A stretch of 64,000 bases of DNA, taken from the NCBI GenBank assembly GCA_907164885.2, contig OU015490.1, forward strand, positions 239,239,139-239,303,138, in the 5' to 3' direction. Made by a program: the position numbers and the translations under genes. Shown in pieces: positions 55,195 through 64,000 of this stretch. Each line of letters opens with the position of its first letter. Within the stretch, counting starts at the first letter, position 1. The notes beneath the pieces are model-generated. The model saw only the letters and a list, made by a program, of their open reading frames with translations. It was not told the DNA's origin and searched no databases. Origin of the DNA: Dolomedes plantarius (taxonomy: Eukaryota > Arthropoda > Arachnida > Araneae > Dolomedidae).

Positions 55195-58100
55195 TTTTCC
55201 CCCCTTTTGCGATAGAAACTTGCACCAACTGCATATGATCTCTGCAAATTTGAAACTTTGGTTTCGGAAGTGGTTTCGTTAAAATGTCTGCAGTCATTTT
55301 ATCAGTAGGAAGGTAAAACAAATCAATTATGTTTCTTTTGTATAAGTCTCGTATGTGATGATACTTGGTATCGATATGTTTTGTGCGGGAGTGATGTTTC
55401 TCAGACTCTATAAGTTTAATCGTCGACTGGTTGTCTTCAAAAACTTTTATGGGTAGTCTCTGTGAAATATTTAAATCGTCAGTCAATTTTAATAGCCATG
55501 ACAGTTCTTGCATTGCCTGTGACAACGCCACATATTCTGCTTCTGCACTTGAGAGTGAAACACAAGTCTGTTTTCTCGATGACCACGCGATGCATGACTT
55601 TCCCAAAAAGAAAATATATCCTGATGTTGATTTTCTGTCTTGAGGATCTTGTCCCCAGTCAGCATCCGAGTACACGGAGAGGTTAGGAAAAGATCCTGAC
55701 GCTATCCGTAAACCAAGATCTTCTGTCGTTTTTAAATATCTAATTATTTTTTTAACTCCGTTCCAGTCCTTTTGTCTAGGATTATTGTTTCGTCTACTCA
55801 AGATATGGGTAGCGGCAGCTATGTCTGGACGAGTAACTGAAGAAATATAAAGCAGTGTTCCAACTGCTTGTCTATATTGATCGTTTGAAGTCAGAAGATT
55901 TTCTTCCTTCTGTTGGCCATAATAATTAGTCTCCATTGGTATATTAGTAGGTTTTGCATCTTGAAGCTGGAATTCGTTCACAAGTTGATTGATCTTTTTT
56001 CTTTGAGATAGTAGAAAGCTTCCGTCGTCTTCTCGAATTATCTCAATTCCTAAGAAATGTTTTGCTTCTCCTAAATCTGTTATCTCGTAGTTTTTTTTTA
56101 TGTCCTCAATGACTTGACGAATTAAATTTTCTTCTTTAGAACTTATGAGTATGTCGTCGACATACACAATTAAATTTATTCTGTCATTGTTACTTCCTTT
56201 AAAGAACAGGCAGGGATCAGCTTCGCTTTGTACAAATTTTAGATTTTTGAGCGTTTTTTCTATTTCTTCATTCCAACATCTCGCTGCTTGTTTGAGTCCA
56301 TAGATTGACTTTTTTAGTTTGCAAACTCTGTTGTCTTGTTCAAAACCATCCGGTTGCTTCATGAAGATTTCCTCATTCAAATTTCCATTTAGAAACGCTG
56401 TTTTTATATCGATTTGATGTACCTTTGCTTTATTATACGCTGCCCATGTAAGAAAACTTCTTATAGTGGTGTGTTTTACCACTGGAGAAAAAGTCTCGTC
56501 ATAGTCTGTTCCATATTTTTGTGTGAAACCTTTAGCAACAAGTCTAGCTTTGTATTTAATTTTGCCATTATCACCCCTTTTTCTCTTGAATACCCACTTA
56601 TTTCCAACTACGTGCTTTCCATTAGGTAACTCTGTTAGCTCGTAAGTGTGATTTCTCTTTAGGGAGTCTAATTCATTTTGCATGGCTTTGAACCATTCTT
56701 GTTTTTCTTCTTGTGGCAAACATAATACCTCATTATAGGACTGTGGATCTTTGTTTTCAGTTATAAACGCTTGAGATTCATTTTTTATTTTATAGCCATA
56801 CCTTTCAGGTGGAATTCCTTTGTTTTTTCTTTCGGAGCTTCTTGTTGATTGTGTAGGTATTTCTGAATCTCTATTTTCATCTTCGCTTCCCTCTTCAGGA
56901 ATATCGTCATTATCATCATGTTGAGGTTGTGGGAGATTAAATTGAACTAAATCGTAGCGTCCATTGGAATTTTCATTGTTCGAATGTGATGGGTTAGAAT
57001 TTTCTAAGAACTTTACGGTTCTGCTGACGACTATTCTTCGTCCTCCTGTATAGATTCTATACCCAGTACTTCTCAGGTCGTATCCAACGAATACCCCTTC
57101 TTCTGCTTTCTCATCCAACTTTCTTCTCTTTTGTTTATGGATATGAAAATATGCTTTGCATCCAAATTTTTTTAAATGGCTTAAATTCGGTCTTCGACCG
57201 TTCCACATCTCATAAGGCGTTTTTTCAGTAGACTTCGTTGGTAGTCTGTTTTGTAAATACACCGCAGTTGCTGCTGCTTCTGCCCAAAAAGTTTTCGGCA
57301 TGTTTGCATCAATCAATAGAGCGCGCGTCATCTCGACTATGGAGCGGTTCTTCCTTTCTGCGACACCGTTTTGTGCCGGAGAATACGGAACTGTGGTTTG
57401 TGCAGCAATTCCAAGTTCCTTTAGGTGACGATCAACGGCTTCATTGCAATATTCTTTTCCGTTATCGGATTTAATAGCTTTAATTGTCAATCTAAATTTA
57501 TTTGTGGTTGACGCAACATACTCTTTGAGTTTGTCAAAAACTTCCTCTTTCGATGACATAAAGTATATTTGAGTGTATCTCGAAAAATCCTCGATGAAAG
57601 TTACAAAGTATCTCATTCCCCCTAAACTATCAACCTCCATAGGACCACACACGTCTGTGTGTATTAAATCCAAGACTTGTTCAGATCGATGTGACGGATA
57701 TTTTGGGTACGGTTTTTCGCTCAGTTTGGCTTTAATGCACGTTGGGCATTCTAAACTGTGAGAGCAATTATTAATGGTTATTCCCCAAACTAAATCTTCC
57801 CTTACAATTTTCTTAACAGTTTCCAAATTTCTATGGCCTAATCTTTTGTGCCATTTTAAGATACAGTTATTATTTGTGCATAACACAGGTGTTTCGGAGA
57901 CAGAAAACAATTTTTCTTCTACGGGTTTTATATTTATTCTATATAAACCTCTACCTAATCTCGCGTCAATTATTATTTCATCACCCTTTCTAACTGTGCA
58001 TACGTCATCCTCAAAAGTTACTACATATCCTTTATTGGCTACTGCCTGCACTGAGAGTAAATTAGAATCCAACTCAGGAACATATAAAACATTTACAAGT

Positions 58101-59233
58101 TTTATTTTTCTTACAATTCCTTCTAAAGATTCGCACTGAAAAGATATTTCACCGATCCCTTGCGAATTAAGTTTTGTTCCATCTGCAATAGTTACAACTT
58201 GTTTGTGTTTTTCATTTAACTGAGAGAAAAAACTCTTGTCATAGAACATATGACTTGTAGCACCACTATCAAAAATTACGGTATATTTGCATTCATTTTT
58301 CTCACTTGCTGTTAGCACAAAATGGTCTGCGGAATTTATCCCCTCTTGCTTCAAAACTTTTTCGTCCGATTGATTCTTTATATTTTGTTTCCCACTGACA
58401 TCCGAAGATAGCTGCAATTCAGCTTGAAATAATTTATGATTATTTTTTGACGTGCTAGGTGGCGGCGGAAGATGATATTCCGAGTCATTTCCTTTTTGAA
58501 TTTTGTGGTTTTGATGCACTCGATTTCCGGTTTTATTGCGTTTCAGATAAAAGCATTGCTCGCGATCGTGACCTTTCCGGTTGCAAAATGTACAGAATTT
58601 TAATTTCGTTTTCTCACTATACCCCTTTAATGCGAGTGAATCGAATTTTTGGTTAGCTTGTCTCATTTCAACGCGTCTGGAATATTCATCTATCAATTTA
58701 TTTTTCACATATTCTAGCGATAACTCTTGTTCAGATTTGCTTTCGATAGCTGTAATTAAGGGGTCATAAGAAATTGGTAGCGAACATAACAGAATCGCGA
58801 TCAAATTATTTTCTTTTATTTCTTCCCCTATACTGCGTAATTTCTCATGTAAAATCAAAACTTCCTGGATATGTTCTTGCATTTTGGTTGTTTCTTTATA
58901 TTTAATGGAGTATAATTTTCTCAGAAGAAAAAGTTTATTTGTTAAATTTACTCGTTCGTGTACTCCTTTTAACTTTTGCCATGTTTCTCGAGCAGATTGA
59001 GCATGCAATACATGAATTATTTGTGAATCCGAAATATTTAAACATATTAACGCCTTGGCGATTCTGTCATTTTTTAACCATGCAGGAGTTTCGGTTTCCG
59101 GTTTCTCTTCAAATACAACGTCGTAGAGACCCTCTTTTATTAGAATCTGTTCTATTTTAAATTTCCACACAGAATAATTATTATCAGTAAGCTTATCAAT
59201 GAGATGATGGTCTTTTAAGCTCGACATTTTCAA
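55151..59233 (-). CDS. Copia-type gag-pol polyprotein, 1360 aa
   Basis: The uninterrupted frame runs from ATG 59233 to a stop at 55151. Domains in order are: a copia-type gag (about 1-200); a zinc knuckle CTFCNRKGHDREQC (214-227); an aspartic protease with active site FDSGATSH (near 322); a pre-integrase region (WHKRLGH...CPTC, 461-499); and an integrase core with Asp 527 (IHTDVCGPM), Asp 590 (IKSDNGKEY) and Glu 626 (QNGVAERKNR), spaced D-35-E. Next come a reverse transcriptase from about 840 with QIDIKTAFLNG (941-950), KSIYGLKQAARCW and YVDD (1024-1027), and an RNase H with YSDADW (about 1188) and SSAEAEY (about 1228). All key residues are present. It probably makes Gag and Pol from one precursor; no frameshift separates them. 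The first codons MKMSS give two close candidate starts. Confidence 0.96.
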   Translation of the reverse strand: MKMSSLKDHHLIDKLTDNNYSVWKFKIEQILIKEGLYDVVFEEKPETETPAWLKNDRIAKALICLNISDSQIIHVLHAQSARETWQKLKGVHERVNLTNKLFLLRKLYSIKYKETTKMQEHIQEVLILHEKLRSIGEEIKENNLIAILLCSLPISYDPLITAIESKSEQELSLEYVKNKLIDEYSRRVEMRQANQKFDSLALKGYSEKTKLKFCTFCNRKGHDREQCFYLKRNKTGNRVHQNHKIQKGNDSEYHLPPPPSTSKNNHKLFQAELQLSSDVSGKQNIKNQSDEKVLKQEGINSADHFVLTASEKNECKYTVIFDSGATSHMFYDKSFFSQLNEKHKQVVTIADGTKLNSQGIGEISFQCESLEGIVRKIKLVNVLYVPELDSNLLSVQAVANKGYVVTFEDDVCTVRKGDEIIIDARLGRGLYRINIKPVEEKLFSVSETPVLCTNNNCILKWHKRLGHRNLETVKKIVREDLVWGITINNCSHSLECPTCIKAKLSEKPYPKYPSHRSEQVLDLIHTDVCGPMEVDSLGGMRYFVTFIEDFSRYTQIYFMSSKEEVFDKLKEYVASTTNKFRLTIKAIKSDNGKEYCNEAVDRHLKELGIAAQTTVPYSPAQNGVAERKNRSIVEMTRALLIDANMPKTFWAEAAATAVYLQNRLPTKSTEKTPYEMWNGRRPNLSHLKKFGCKAYFHIHKQKRRKLDEKAEEGVFVGYDLRSTGYRIYTGGRRIVVSRTVKFLENSNPSHSNNENSNGRYDLVQFNLPQPQHDDNDDIPEEGSEDENRDSEIPTQSTRSSERKNKGIPPERYGYKIKNESQAFITENKDPQSYNEVLCLPQEEKQEWFKAMQNELDSLKRNHTYELTELPNGKHVVGNKWVFKRKRGDNGKIKYKARLVAKGFTQKYGTDYDETFSPVVKHTTIRSFLTWAAYNKAKVHQIDIKTAFLNGNLNEEIFMKQPDGFEQDNRVCKLKKSIYGLKQAARCWNEEIEKTLKNLKFVQSEADPCLFFKGSNNDRINLIVYVDDILISSKEENLIRQVIEDIKKNYEITDLGEAKHFLGIEIIREDDGSFLLSQRKKINQLVNEFQLQDAKPTNIPMETNYYGQQKEENLLTSNDQYRQAVGTLLYISSVTRPDIAAATHILSRRNNNPRQKDWNGVKKIIRYLKTTEDLGLRIASGSFPNLSVYSDADWGQDPQDRKSTSGYIFFLGKSCIAWSSRKQTCVSLSSAEAEYVALSQAMQELSWLLKLTDDLNISQRLPIKVFEDNQSTIKLIESEKHHSRTKHIDTKYHHIRDLYKRNIIDLFYLPTDKMTADILTKPLPKPKFQICRDHMQLVQVSIAKGGKRLGKNKDIRVCSET
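55195..55208 (-). other. Copia polypurine tract
   Basis: The purine run AAAAGGGGGGAAAAG on the - strand directly abuts the 3' LTR. It lies inside the pol coding frame, so the C-terminus of pol constrains it too. Confidence 0.85.
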
Positions 59234-59355
59234 AACAGTTTATAATTAACAGTTCAAAAAGTTGATAAAAAAAAGTTCAAGAATCGAAACTGTATAAAAA
59301 AACATAATGCACTTCAATATACTGTGGAGATTATAAAAGTTCAGTTCATCGATTC

Positions 59356-59369
59356 TCAGTCTCATAATC
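59356..59369 (-). other. Copia primer-binding site matching the anticodon arm of tRNA-Met
   Basis: On the + strand, TCAGTCTCATAATC is the same as the anticodon stem-loop (anticodon CAT) of animal elongator tRNA-Met as I recall it. The - strand would therefore pair with the tRNA interior rather than its 3' CCA end. It lies 4 nt from the 5' LTR edge at 59374. Drosophila copia similarly uses a half-tRNA-Met fragment as primer. No TGG-type site adjoins the LTR. Confidence 0.65.
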
Positions 59370-59373
59370 AAAA

Positions 59374-59747
59374 TGTTGGACTTTGTCCGAAGGCGTGCAG
59401 ATTCGTAGATGTAGAATATTAAAGGTTTTCTTACCTTTGGTATGTTGTCAAAAAAGGTTGAGAGATCTCTTGGTGATACTGGATTCACAGGAATGAAAGA
59501 TAGCTAATCTTGTGGACATAAGAAAAGAAATCTTTATTAAACAAAAAGTAACATTACTGACTATCTGAGTAAATAATAAAAGAAGAAGCATTCGTTGAAT
59601 GCATGCGACACGTTAGCCGCGTACAACACACTCGCTAACCGTCTCTCAGGGAAGAGCAGTTTTTTGGTTCATTTATCGTAGTGCAGTAGCGCTACCTGGT
59701 GAGTCAAGTTTCAGAGCAAAATCTGATATCCTTGTTCTTTCCCAACA
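59374..59747 (-). repeat. 5' LTR of copia element
   Basis: It is a 374-bp partner of the LTR at 54821, with TGTTGG...CCAACA ends forming a perfect 6-bp inverted repeat. Confidence 0.95.
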
Positions 59748-60043
59748 GTTGTAAATAATATTTCATCGAATTCATCGCACTGTAAATAAATCATTTCATT
59801 TAATATTACTTGATTGTATCGTCGTCTTTACACGCTACCATTCGGCGAATGCCTTACAGTATTTAATAATAAGATGTAAAATCTATTCTTAACAAAACTA
59901 CATGAAATATTTTGAAAACATAGTAAAACTTTATTTTTAAGAAACCAATAATCCAAAAGTAACAAAAACTTTATCTCACAAAAGTCATCGTACACTTGTA
60001 AAAAATCCCTACATATTAGTAAATATTCTAATTTTTCGTTAAA

Positions 60044-61066
60044 TTAATATTGAGTACGATATCCTTTAGCATCCACAACAGCTTTTAAACGTCTGGGAAT
60101 AGATTGCTTTAGTTCTTTTGTAATTTTTGCATCAATGTTCATCCATTCTTCCATCATAATTGTTTTTAGTTCGCTTTTCGTGTGAATGTCGTGTTTTCGT
60201 ATTCGAACCTCCAGTTCTCTCCAAATATGTTCTATTGGGTTCAAATCTGGTGATTGAGGGGGTGTTTTCAAAACTTGTGGACAATTATAGATACACCAGA
60301 TGCGAACGTTGAGAGCCGTGTGCTTAGGATCGTTATCTTGATAAAAAACAAAGTTGTTTCCTATACCCAAATTTTGAGCTGATAATTTTAAATTGTCTCT
60401 TGAAATATTTATAAAAACAGCATGATTCATTATGCCATCAATAAATACCAAATTTCCTAGTCCTGATGCTGACATGCACCCCCACACAAGGATACCTCCA
60501 CCGGCATGCTTAACTGTTCCTACTAAGTTCTCGGGATTAAGTTCCTCATTTTTTTTTTTCTTCTCCATACAATTATACGCCCATCAGCACCAAAAATGTT
60601 CATCGGCAAATAAGACATAATTCCAATAGGTTTGGAGCTTATTTATCATTGATAGTGCGAAGGGAAGCCTAAACTTTCTGTTTTTCTCACTCACAAAAAA
60701 ATTTCTATGGGCAGAACGCCCATGTAATCCAGCTGTTCTGAGAACTCGTCAAAAAATTTCAGGTGAAATTGAAGTAGAAAATGTTTCATTGAATTCTGCA
60801 GAAACTTTTACAGCACTCAAACGTGAATTTTTCACAAATTTTCTAATTATAAATCTCTGATCACGTTTTGTTAACTTTGCCGGACGGCCTTTTCTTACCT
60901 TGTTTTCGATCCAATTTTCTTCTTTAAAGAGTTTTTTCACATACTGCACAGTAGAATGGGATAAATTAAGTAATTTAGAAATATTCCGAACTGATTTACC
61001 ACTACTATGATGAAAAATAATCAATTTTCGAATGCTGTTTGTTGTTTCTTTACGACTACGGGCCAT
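60044..61066 (-). pseudogene. Tc1-like transposase of the IR/DR element
   Basis: The start is at 61066 (MARSRKETTNSIRKLIIFH) with a paired-type bipartite HTH: SVRNISKLLNLSHSTVQYV and RKGRPAKLTKRDQRFI. After SISPEIF a TGA at about 60748 replaces an expected Trp codon. RVLRTAGLHGRSA continues to LFADEH (first catalytic Asp), where a small deletion shifts the frame. A long A-run near 60555 shifts it again. The last frame (60568-60044) carries GGGILVWGCMS, FYQDNDPKHTA (second Asp) and SPDLNPIEHIWRELE (Glu), and ends in GYRTQY. All DD34E residues remain, but the gene is dead. Confidence 0.9.
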
Positions 61067-61443
61067 TTTTAAATAATAAATAGAATATTACGGAGTAGGC
61101 AAGCAAAAATTAAAGCCAAACGATATTTTAAATGCCACCACAATTCAAAAACAAAAATAAAGAGCCAGAAGATAATTTTAATTATGAATTTATCCGAAAA
61201 TATTTCAGTGTACGATGACTTTTGTGAGATAAAGTTTTTGTTACGTTTTGATTACTGGTTTCTTAAAAATAAAGTTTTACTATGTTTTCAAAATATTTCA
61301 TGTAGTTTTGTTAAGAATAGATTATAGATCTTATTATTAAATACCCATTCTGAAATATTCATTTTAATTAATGGATATTATTATCCATTTATCCCCTATT
61401 TCATTGAAATTTGTAAGTGTACGAACACTTTTGGGAGCCACTG

Positions 61444-62085
61444 TATATAGAGATAGGGACAGAGTTTGGATCCTGACGGACAGCAGAAGCTCCATTCAGT
61501 ATTTAAGGAACTGGCTGGAGATAGTGGATGGTACAGGTCAGGGTATTATTTCCAAGTTGGCAAGGTTAGTAGGAGAGGCCATTTCAGAAGAGTTCTGTGT
61601 GTCTCCAATGGATACCGTCTCATGTCGGTGCCCCTGGAAACGAGATCGCTGATGAGCTGGCTAGAAAGGGATGCGATTACCCTGATCCCAGTTCTTCCAT
61701 CTTGTGTCCTTCGGAAATTCATTCCCTTCACAAAATCAGAATAAATTCATCTTGGCGTACTCCTCCTGTTCACCACTGGTATGCCGCAAAAGGCCCAGGC
61801 CTCTCTCTGCAGTGCAGGAGTTCTAGATCTCTCCAGACCGCCATGGCGCGACTTAGAAGCGAACACCTCCGTAGTATGAAATTCGTGGAGGGGGAGAAAT
61901 CTTTTTCTGTTTGTCCTTGCTCCCTTCCTGCTTCTCCTGCTCACCTTTTAGAATGTAGGAGCGTCTCTTTGAGACGGTTGTCGGTTGAGCAGGATTTTGT
62001 CTGTGATTCTCTTTTGCGGCGGGGTCTCTTGGACTTGGTGTAGGCTTTCCTACACCAGGGGGATTGGAAACAACAACAGATATCA
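61444..62085 (+). pseudogene. Non-LTR retrotransposon 3' end with RNase H domain
   Basis: The first frame gives VWILTDSRSSIQYLRNW (RNase H Asp) and IISKLARLVG. After a one-base shift near 61597 it continues LQWIPSHVGAPGNEIADELA (catalytic His/Asp motif of LINE RNase H) and a Cys/His tail, CPCSLPASPAHLLEC, to a stop at 62041. The 3' end is ggattggaaacaacaacag, an A/C-rich tail as in some arthropod LINEs. The upstream reverse transcriptase is absent. The relic joins a Tc1 end at 61443. Confidence 0.78.
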
Positions 62086-62215
62086 TCTACAGCTTCACCT
62101 CGAAGAAATATAGCTAGCTGAGAAGCTTTTGCCGTAGAATCCCATCCATTGGCCGTCACAACTATGTCAAAGTGTGCTTTGAAAACATTGTAGGCAGTCT
62201 TGCCCTCGAATGTTA
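62080..62215 (-). pseudogene. Gag fragment of an LTR retrotransposon
   Basis: The - strand frame reads FEGKTAYNVFKAHFDIVVTA then NGWDSTAKASQLAIFLRGEA and VDDI. This is the capsid core motif of gypsy-type gag (F-G...W..Y..QF...V..NGW....KA..L...LRG.A). It runs out on both sides, with a stop upstream near 62215, so only about 45 codons survive. Confidence 0.7.
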
Positions 62216-62894
62216 ATACACTCTATCACAAAAAAATATATTGTACCAAATCTGAGCGACGTGTAGATATTCTAAAAAGGGAATTTCAAGTACACAAATA
62301 AATATTCCAGTTACCTCAATTTGAATAATAGAAATTTATATAACATTAAATCTTCAATACAGTTTCTCGAAACTTGCAGAAGAGTAGACAAGATAAGAAC
62401 GTTGAATCTTCGCTGGAAGCTAACAATTCCAGCACCTAAGAACTTTTCTTTAACATGGAGGAATTCAGATACAATAATTAATTACAATATAACGATTATT
62501 AACAAGTAGCATACGACCTTAAATTTCCCTCCTTCTAAAGACCTCGTCTTAAACCAGCCGAGACTAAAACGTTCTACAAGGAGAATCACCTGTTAAAAAA
62601 ACAGTCAACCGATCGCATCAAAACCAACTTTAGAACTGAACTTTTTATTCCAGACTCTTATTCACCTAGGAAACAAAACCCGATCGATTTCACACAACGC
62701 TCGACCAAACCATTTTCCAACAATAGACCCATGAAGCTAAAGAAGGAGCGAAAGCTTCAATGGGGAATTCTTCGAAAAATGGACCAATTATGGTCGCTCA
62801 CCGGCAGATATCGCGACATGTCAGCAAAGGGCCGATTTTTTATTGCGTTGTATGGCCGTGCGTTTTTAAATCATTTAAAAAACTTATATATATA

Positions 62895-62895
<1 letters not shown>
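62216..62895. other. Unassigned sequence
   Basis: This has mixed composition and no coding frame or repeat that I recognise. The part from 62530 to 62880 is less AT-rich (gatcgcatcaaaacc, gatatcgcgacatgtcagc) and may be more retroelement debris. Confidence 0.35.

Positions 62896-62964
<69 letters not shown>
62896..62964. repeat. (TA)n microsatellite
   Basis: About 32 TA units lie directly next to a Tc1 element end at 62965. Confidence 0.97.
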
Positions 62965-64000
62965 CACTGCTCAAAAAAATTAGGGGACCAAGCAAAGAAG
63001 TTAAGAAAACCGCGCGAGACAGCCACGTATTGGCATAAGATGGATAGTACACGCGTATCTATGCGCAATACAGAAAAAAAAGACGTAAAAAATTTGTAAT
63101 TAAGCCTTAATTCTTTGAAAATATGGAAAAAACATGAAAAGACGATTTAGGGCAACAATTTGGTTACATGTAAACGATAAAAAAAGTATTGTTTAGAAAT
63201 GATGCAACATTTTTAATATGGCGTGTGGCCTCCTCGAACAGCTAAGACTGCTGCACACCTGTTTTCCATGGATGCGATGATGTTATCGATAAGACTTTGG
63301 GGAATACTGTTCCACTCCTCAAGAAGTGCAATCTCCAAGTCTCGGAGAATAAAAGGAGGCCTTGGTCTCGCAGCAATGCGTCATCCGAGCATGTCCCAAA
63401 CATGCTCGATTTGATTCAGGTCAGGAGAGCACGCTAGCCATTCCATACGCTGTATTGTTTCAGTTTCAAGCATGTTCTCCACAAGACGAGCTGTATGCGG
63501 TCTGGCATTATCATGCTGGAAAACAAAGGAATCTCCAATGGCTGCAGCGTAAGGTATGACATGAGGTCTGAGTATCTCGTCTGCATACCTTCGGGCTGTC
63601 AAAGTACCATTCCGAATGATATGCAGGTCCGTACGTCCACTTATGTTGATTCCACCCCATACCATAAAACCAGCTCGTCAGTATTGTGACCTTTCACGAA
63701 CGAATGTGGGGTTATTTCGAGTGCCCCTTTCCCTCCATACCAAAACACGCCGGGTGTCACACTTGAGACTGAATGTGGAACTCGTCTGTAAACAGCACTT
63801 GGCTCCAATCATGTTGCTCCCAATCTTGATGTTCAGCAGCCCATCTTCTTCGGGCCGCACGGTGGCGTGAGGTCAACGGAATGCAGACCATCGGCCTACG
63901 TGCATAGAGTCCTCCCTGATGAAGCCTATTACGTACTGTTTGGCTGGACACCCTTCGTCCTGTTGCCAAGAGCAACTGTCTTTGCAGCTGAGTAGCATTG
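62965..64000 (-). mobile_element. Tc1-like element, cut by the window edge, transposase broken
   Basis: It starts TA|CACTGCTCAAAAAAATTAGG, typical of a Tc1 end; the other end lies beyond 64000. The transposase on the - strand enters from the edge with ATGRRVSSQTVRNRLHQGGL and VLFTDEFH (first Asp, about 63790). It shifts frame near 63750, then reads FMVWGGINISGRTDLH, VFQHDNARPHTA (second Asp) and SPDLNQIEHVWDMLG (Glu; the usual NPIEH has Pro changed to Gln). After a stop it continues to GGHTPY near 63215. Confidence 0.85.

Larger units (their letters stand above)
54821..59747 (-). mobile_element. Intact Ty1/copia LTR retrotransposon
   Basis: The LTRs are 54821-55194 and 59374-59747, both starting TGTTGG; the right one ends CCAACA. 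The 5-bp duplication gttgt lies at 54816-54820 and 59748-59752. On the - strand there is a purine tract (about 55195-55208, gcaaaaggggggaaaag) next to the 3' LTR and a primer site 4 bp inside the 5' LTR. A single long frame encodes the whole polyprotein. With two LTR differences in 374 bp this is the youngest and most complete element in the window. The preserved 5' LTR of the host gypsy-like element gives the empty site. Confidence 0.95.
49529..59858 (+). mobile_element. Gypsy-like LTR retrotransposon lacking most of pol, with insertions in its 3' LTR
   Basis: It has two matching LTRs (49529-50260; 53988-59858 with two insertions), a GTAT duplication, a gag-like region (about 51040-52720), an RNase H C-terminal tail (53715-53828) and a purine tract GAGGGGAGGGGT (about 53975-53987) abutting the 3' LTR. 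Protease, reverse transcriptase and integrase are missing between gag and the tail. That makes it a large deletion derivative that could only move with proteins from a relative. A hAT MITE (54499-54685) and a copia element (54821-59747) lie within the 3' LTR. Confidence 0.85.
53988..59858 (+). repeat. 3' LTR of gypsy-like element, split by two insertions
   Basis: The LTR sequence is 53988-54498, 54686-54820 and 59753-59858. The breaks coincide with an 8-bp (accttgtc) and a 5-bp (gttgt) duplication. One extra 'cgactcgttcct' unit near 54737 distinguishes it from the 5' LTR. Confidence 0.9.
49439..61443 (-). mobile_element. Tc1-like element with IR/DR ends, split by an LTR retrotransposon
   Basis: The left end CAGTGGCTACCAAAAGTGTT and the complement of the right end CAGTGGCTCCCAAAAGTGTT are flanked by TA. 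Joining 49439-49528 to 59863 restores an inverted repeat of about 230 bp matching 61210-61443. Each repeat carries two similar binding-site-like blocks, aaaagtgttcgtacactta at the tip and aaaagtcatcgtacac about 200 bp inward (59981-59996; mirrored near 61207-61226). This is the IR/DR arrangement known from Sleeping Beauty and other Tc1 elements. Without the insert it is about 1.67 kb. Confidence 0.88.

Noticed and set aside
55431..58769. Several plus-strand frames of 60-120 codons
   Set aside because: They are shadows of the 1360-codon copia polyprotein on the - strand.
49352..62085. Capture of a LINE RNase H fragment by a Helitron (Helitron end at 49352 and RNase H at 61444 on either side of one Tc1 element)
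   Set aside because: Joined across the TA site, only about 85 bp of Helitron precede the LINE relic and no Helitron 5' end is found beyond it. Simple truncation is as likely.

Overview
The window is eukaryotic nuclear DNA. It is AT-rich, has spliced genes with GT/AG introns, and is crowded with animal-type transposable elements: Tc1 and Tigger elements, hAT and Harbinger elements, Helitrons, Ty3- and Ty1-type LTR elements, a tRNA-derived SINE and long (TA)n microsatellites. This mixture suggests an invertebrate, most likely an arthropod and plausibly a chelicerate. The species assignment is inference.

Positions 1-28000 are the genic part. The last three coding exons of PAN2, the poly(A)-deadenylase exonuclease, lie on the + strand (6732-9672). 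Converging on it from the - strand is a complete seven-exon gene for a 158-aa YjbQ/UPF0047-family protein (23483-15639), which includes a 20-nt micro-exon. Head-to-head with that gene, about 0.74 kb away, is an apparently single-exon nuclear gene for mitochondrial ATP synthase subunit c (24222-24665). Introns and flanks carry Tigger-like MITEs, three Helitron copies (one with another Helitron nested inside), a SINE with a 14-bp target duplication, and a 1.9-kb inverted repeat whose left arm is interrupted by a hAT MITE.

Positions 29341-41717 are one nested stack. A PIF/Harbinger transposase exon is split by a Tc1 element with long terminal repeats. That element is split by a Tigger/pogo element, which is split by a Helitron. 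Further Tc1, Tigger, hAT and LTR-like insertions lie inside. Each junction was identified by the expected target duplication (TA, 8 bp, or A|T).

Positions 41718-49350 hold a broken Ty3/gypsy pol on the - strand, an LTR with an adjacent polypurine tract, and a 1.8-kb MULE-like element with a 9-bp target duplication. The remainder is AT-rich sequence with little recognisable content.

Positions 49352-61443 are a second stack. A Helitron end abuts a Tc1 element with IR/DR-type ends. That element is split by an LTR retrotransposon that has lost most of pol. The 3' LTR of that retrotransposon is split by a hAT MITE and by an intact Ty1/copia element (1360-aa polyprotein, two differences between 374-bp LTRs). 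The rest of the window holds a non-LTR RNase H relic, a gag relic and a truncated Tc1 copy.

No CRISPR array, operon, rRNA or functional tRNA gene was seen. I found no convincing new multi-gene system. The most interesting points are the micro-exon YjbQ gene, the copia element whose primer site matches the interior of a tRNA-Met, the long inverted repeat beside the ATP synthase gene, the MULE-like element, and the two nested stacks that record insertion order.
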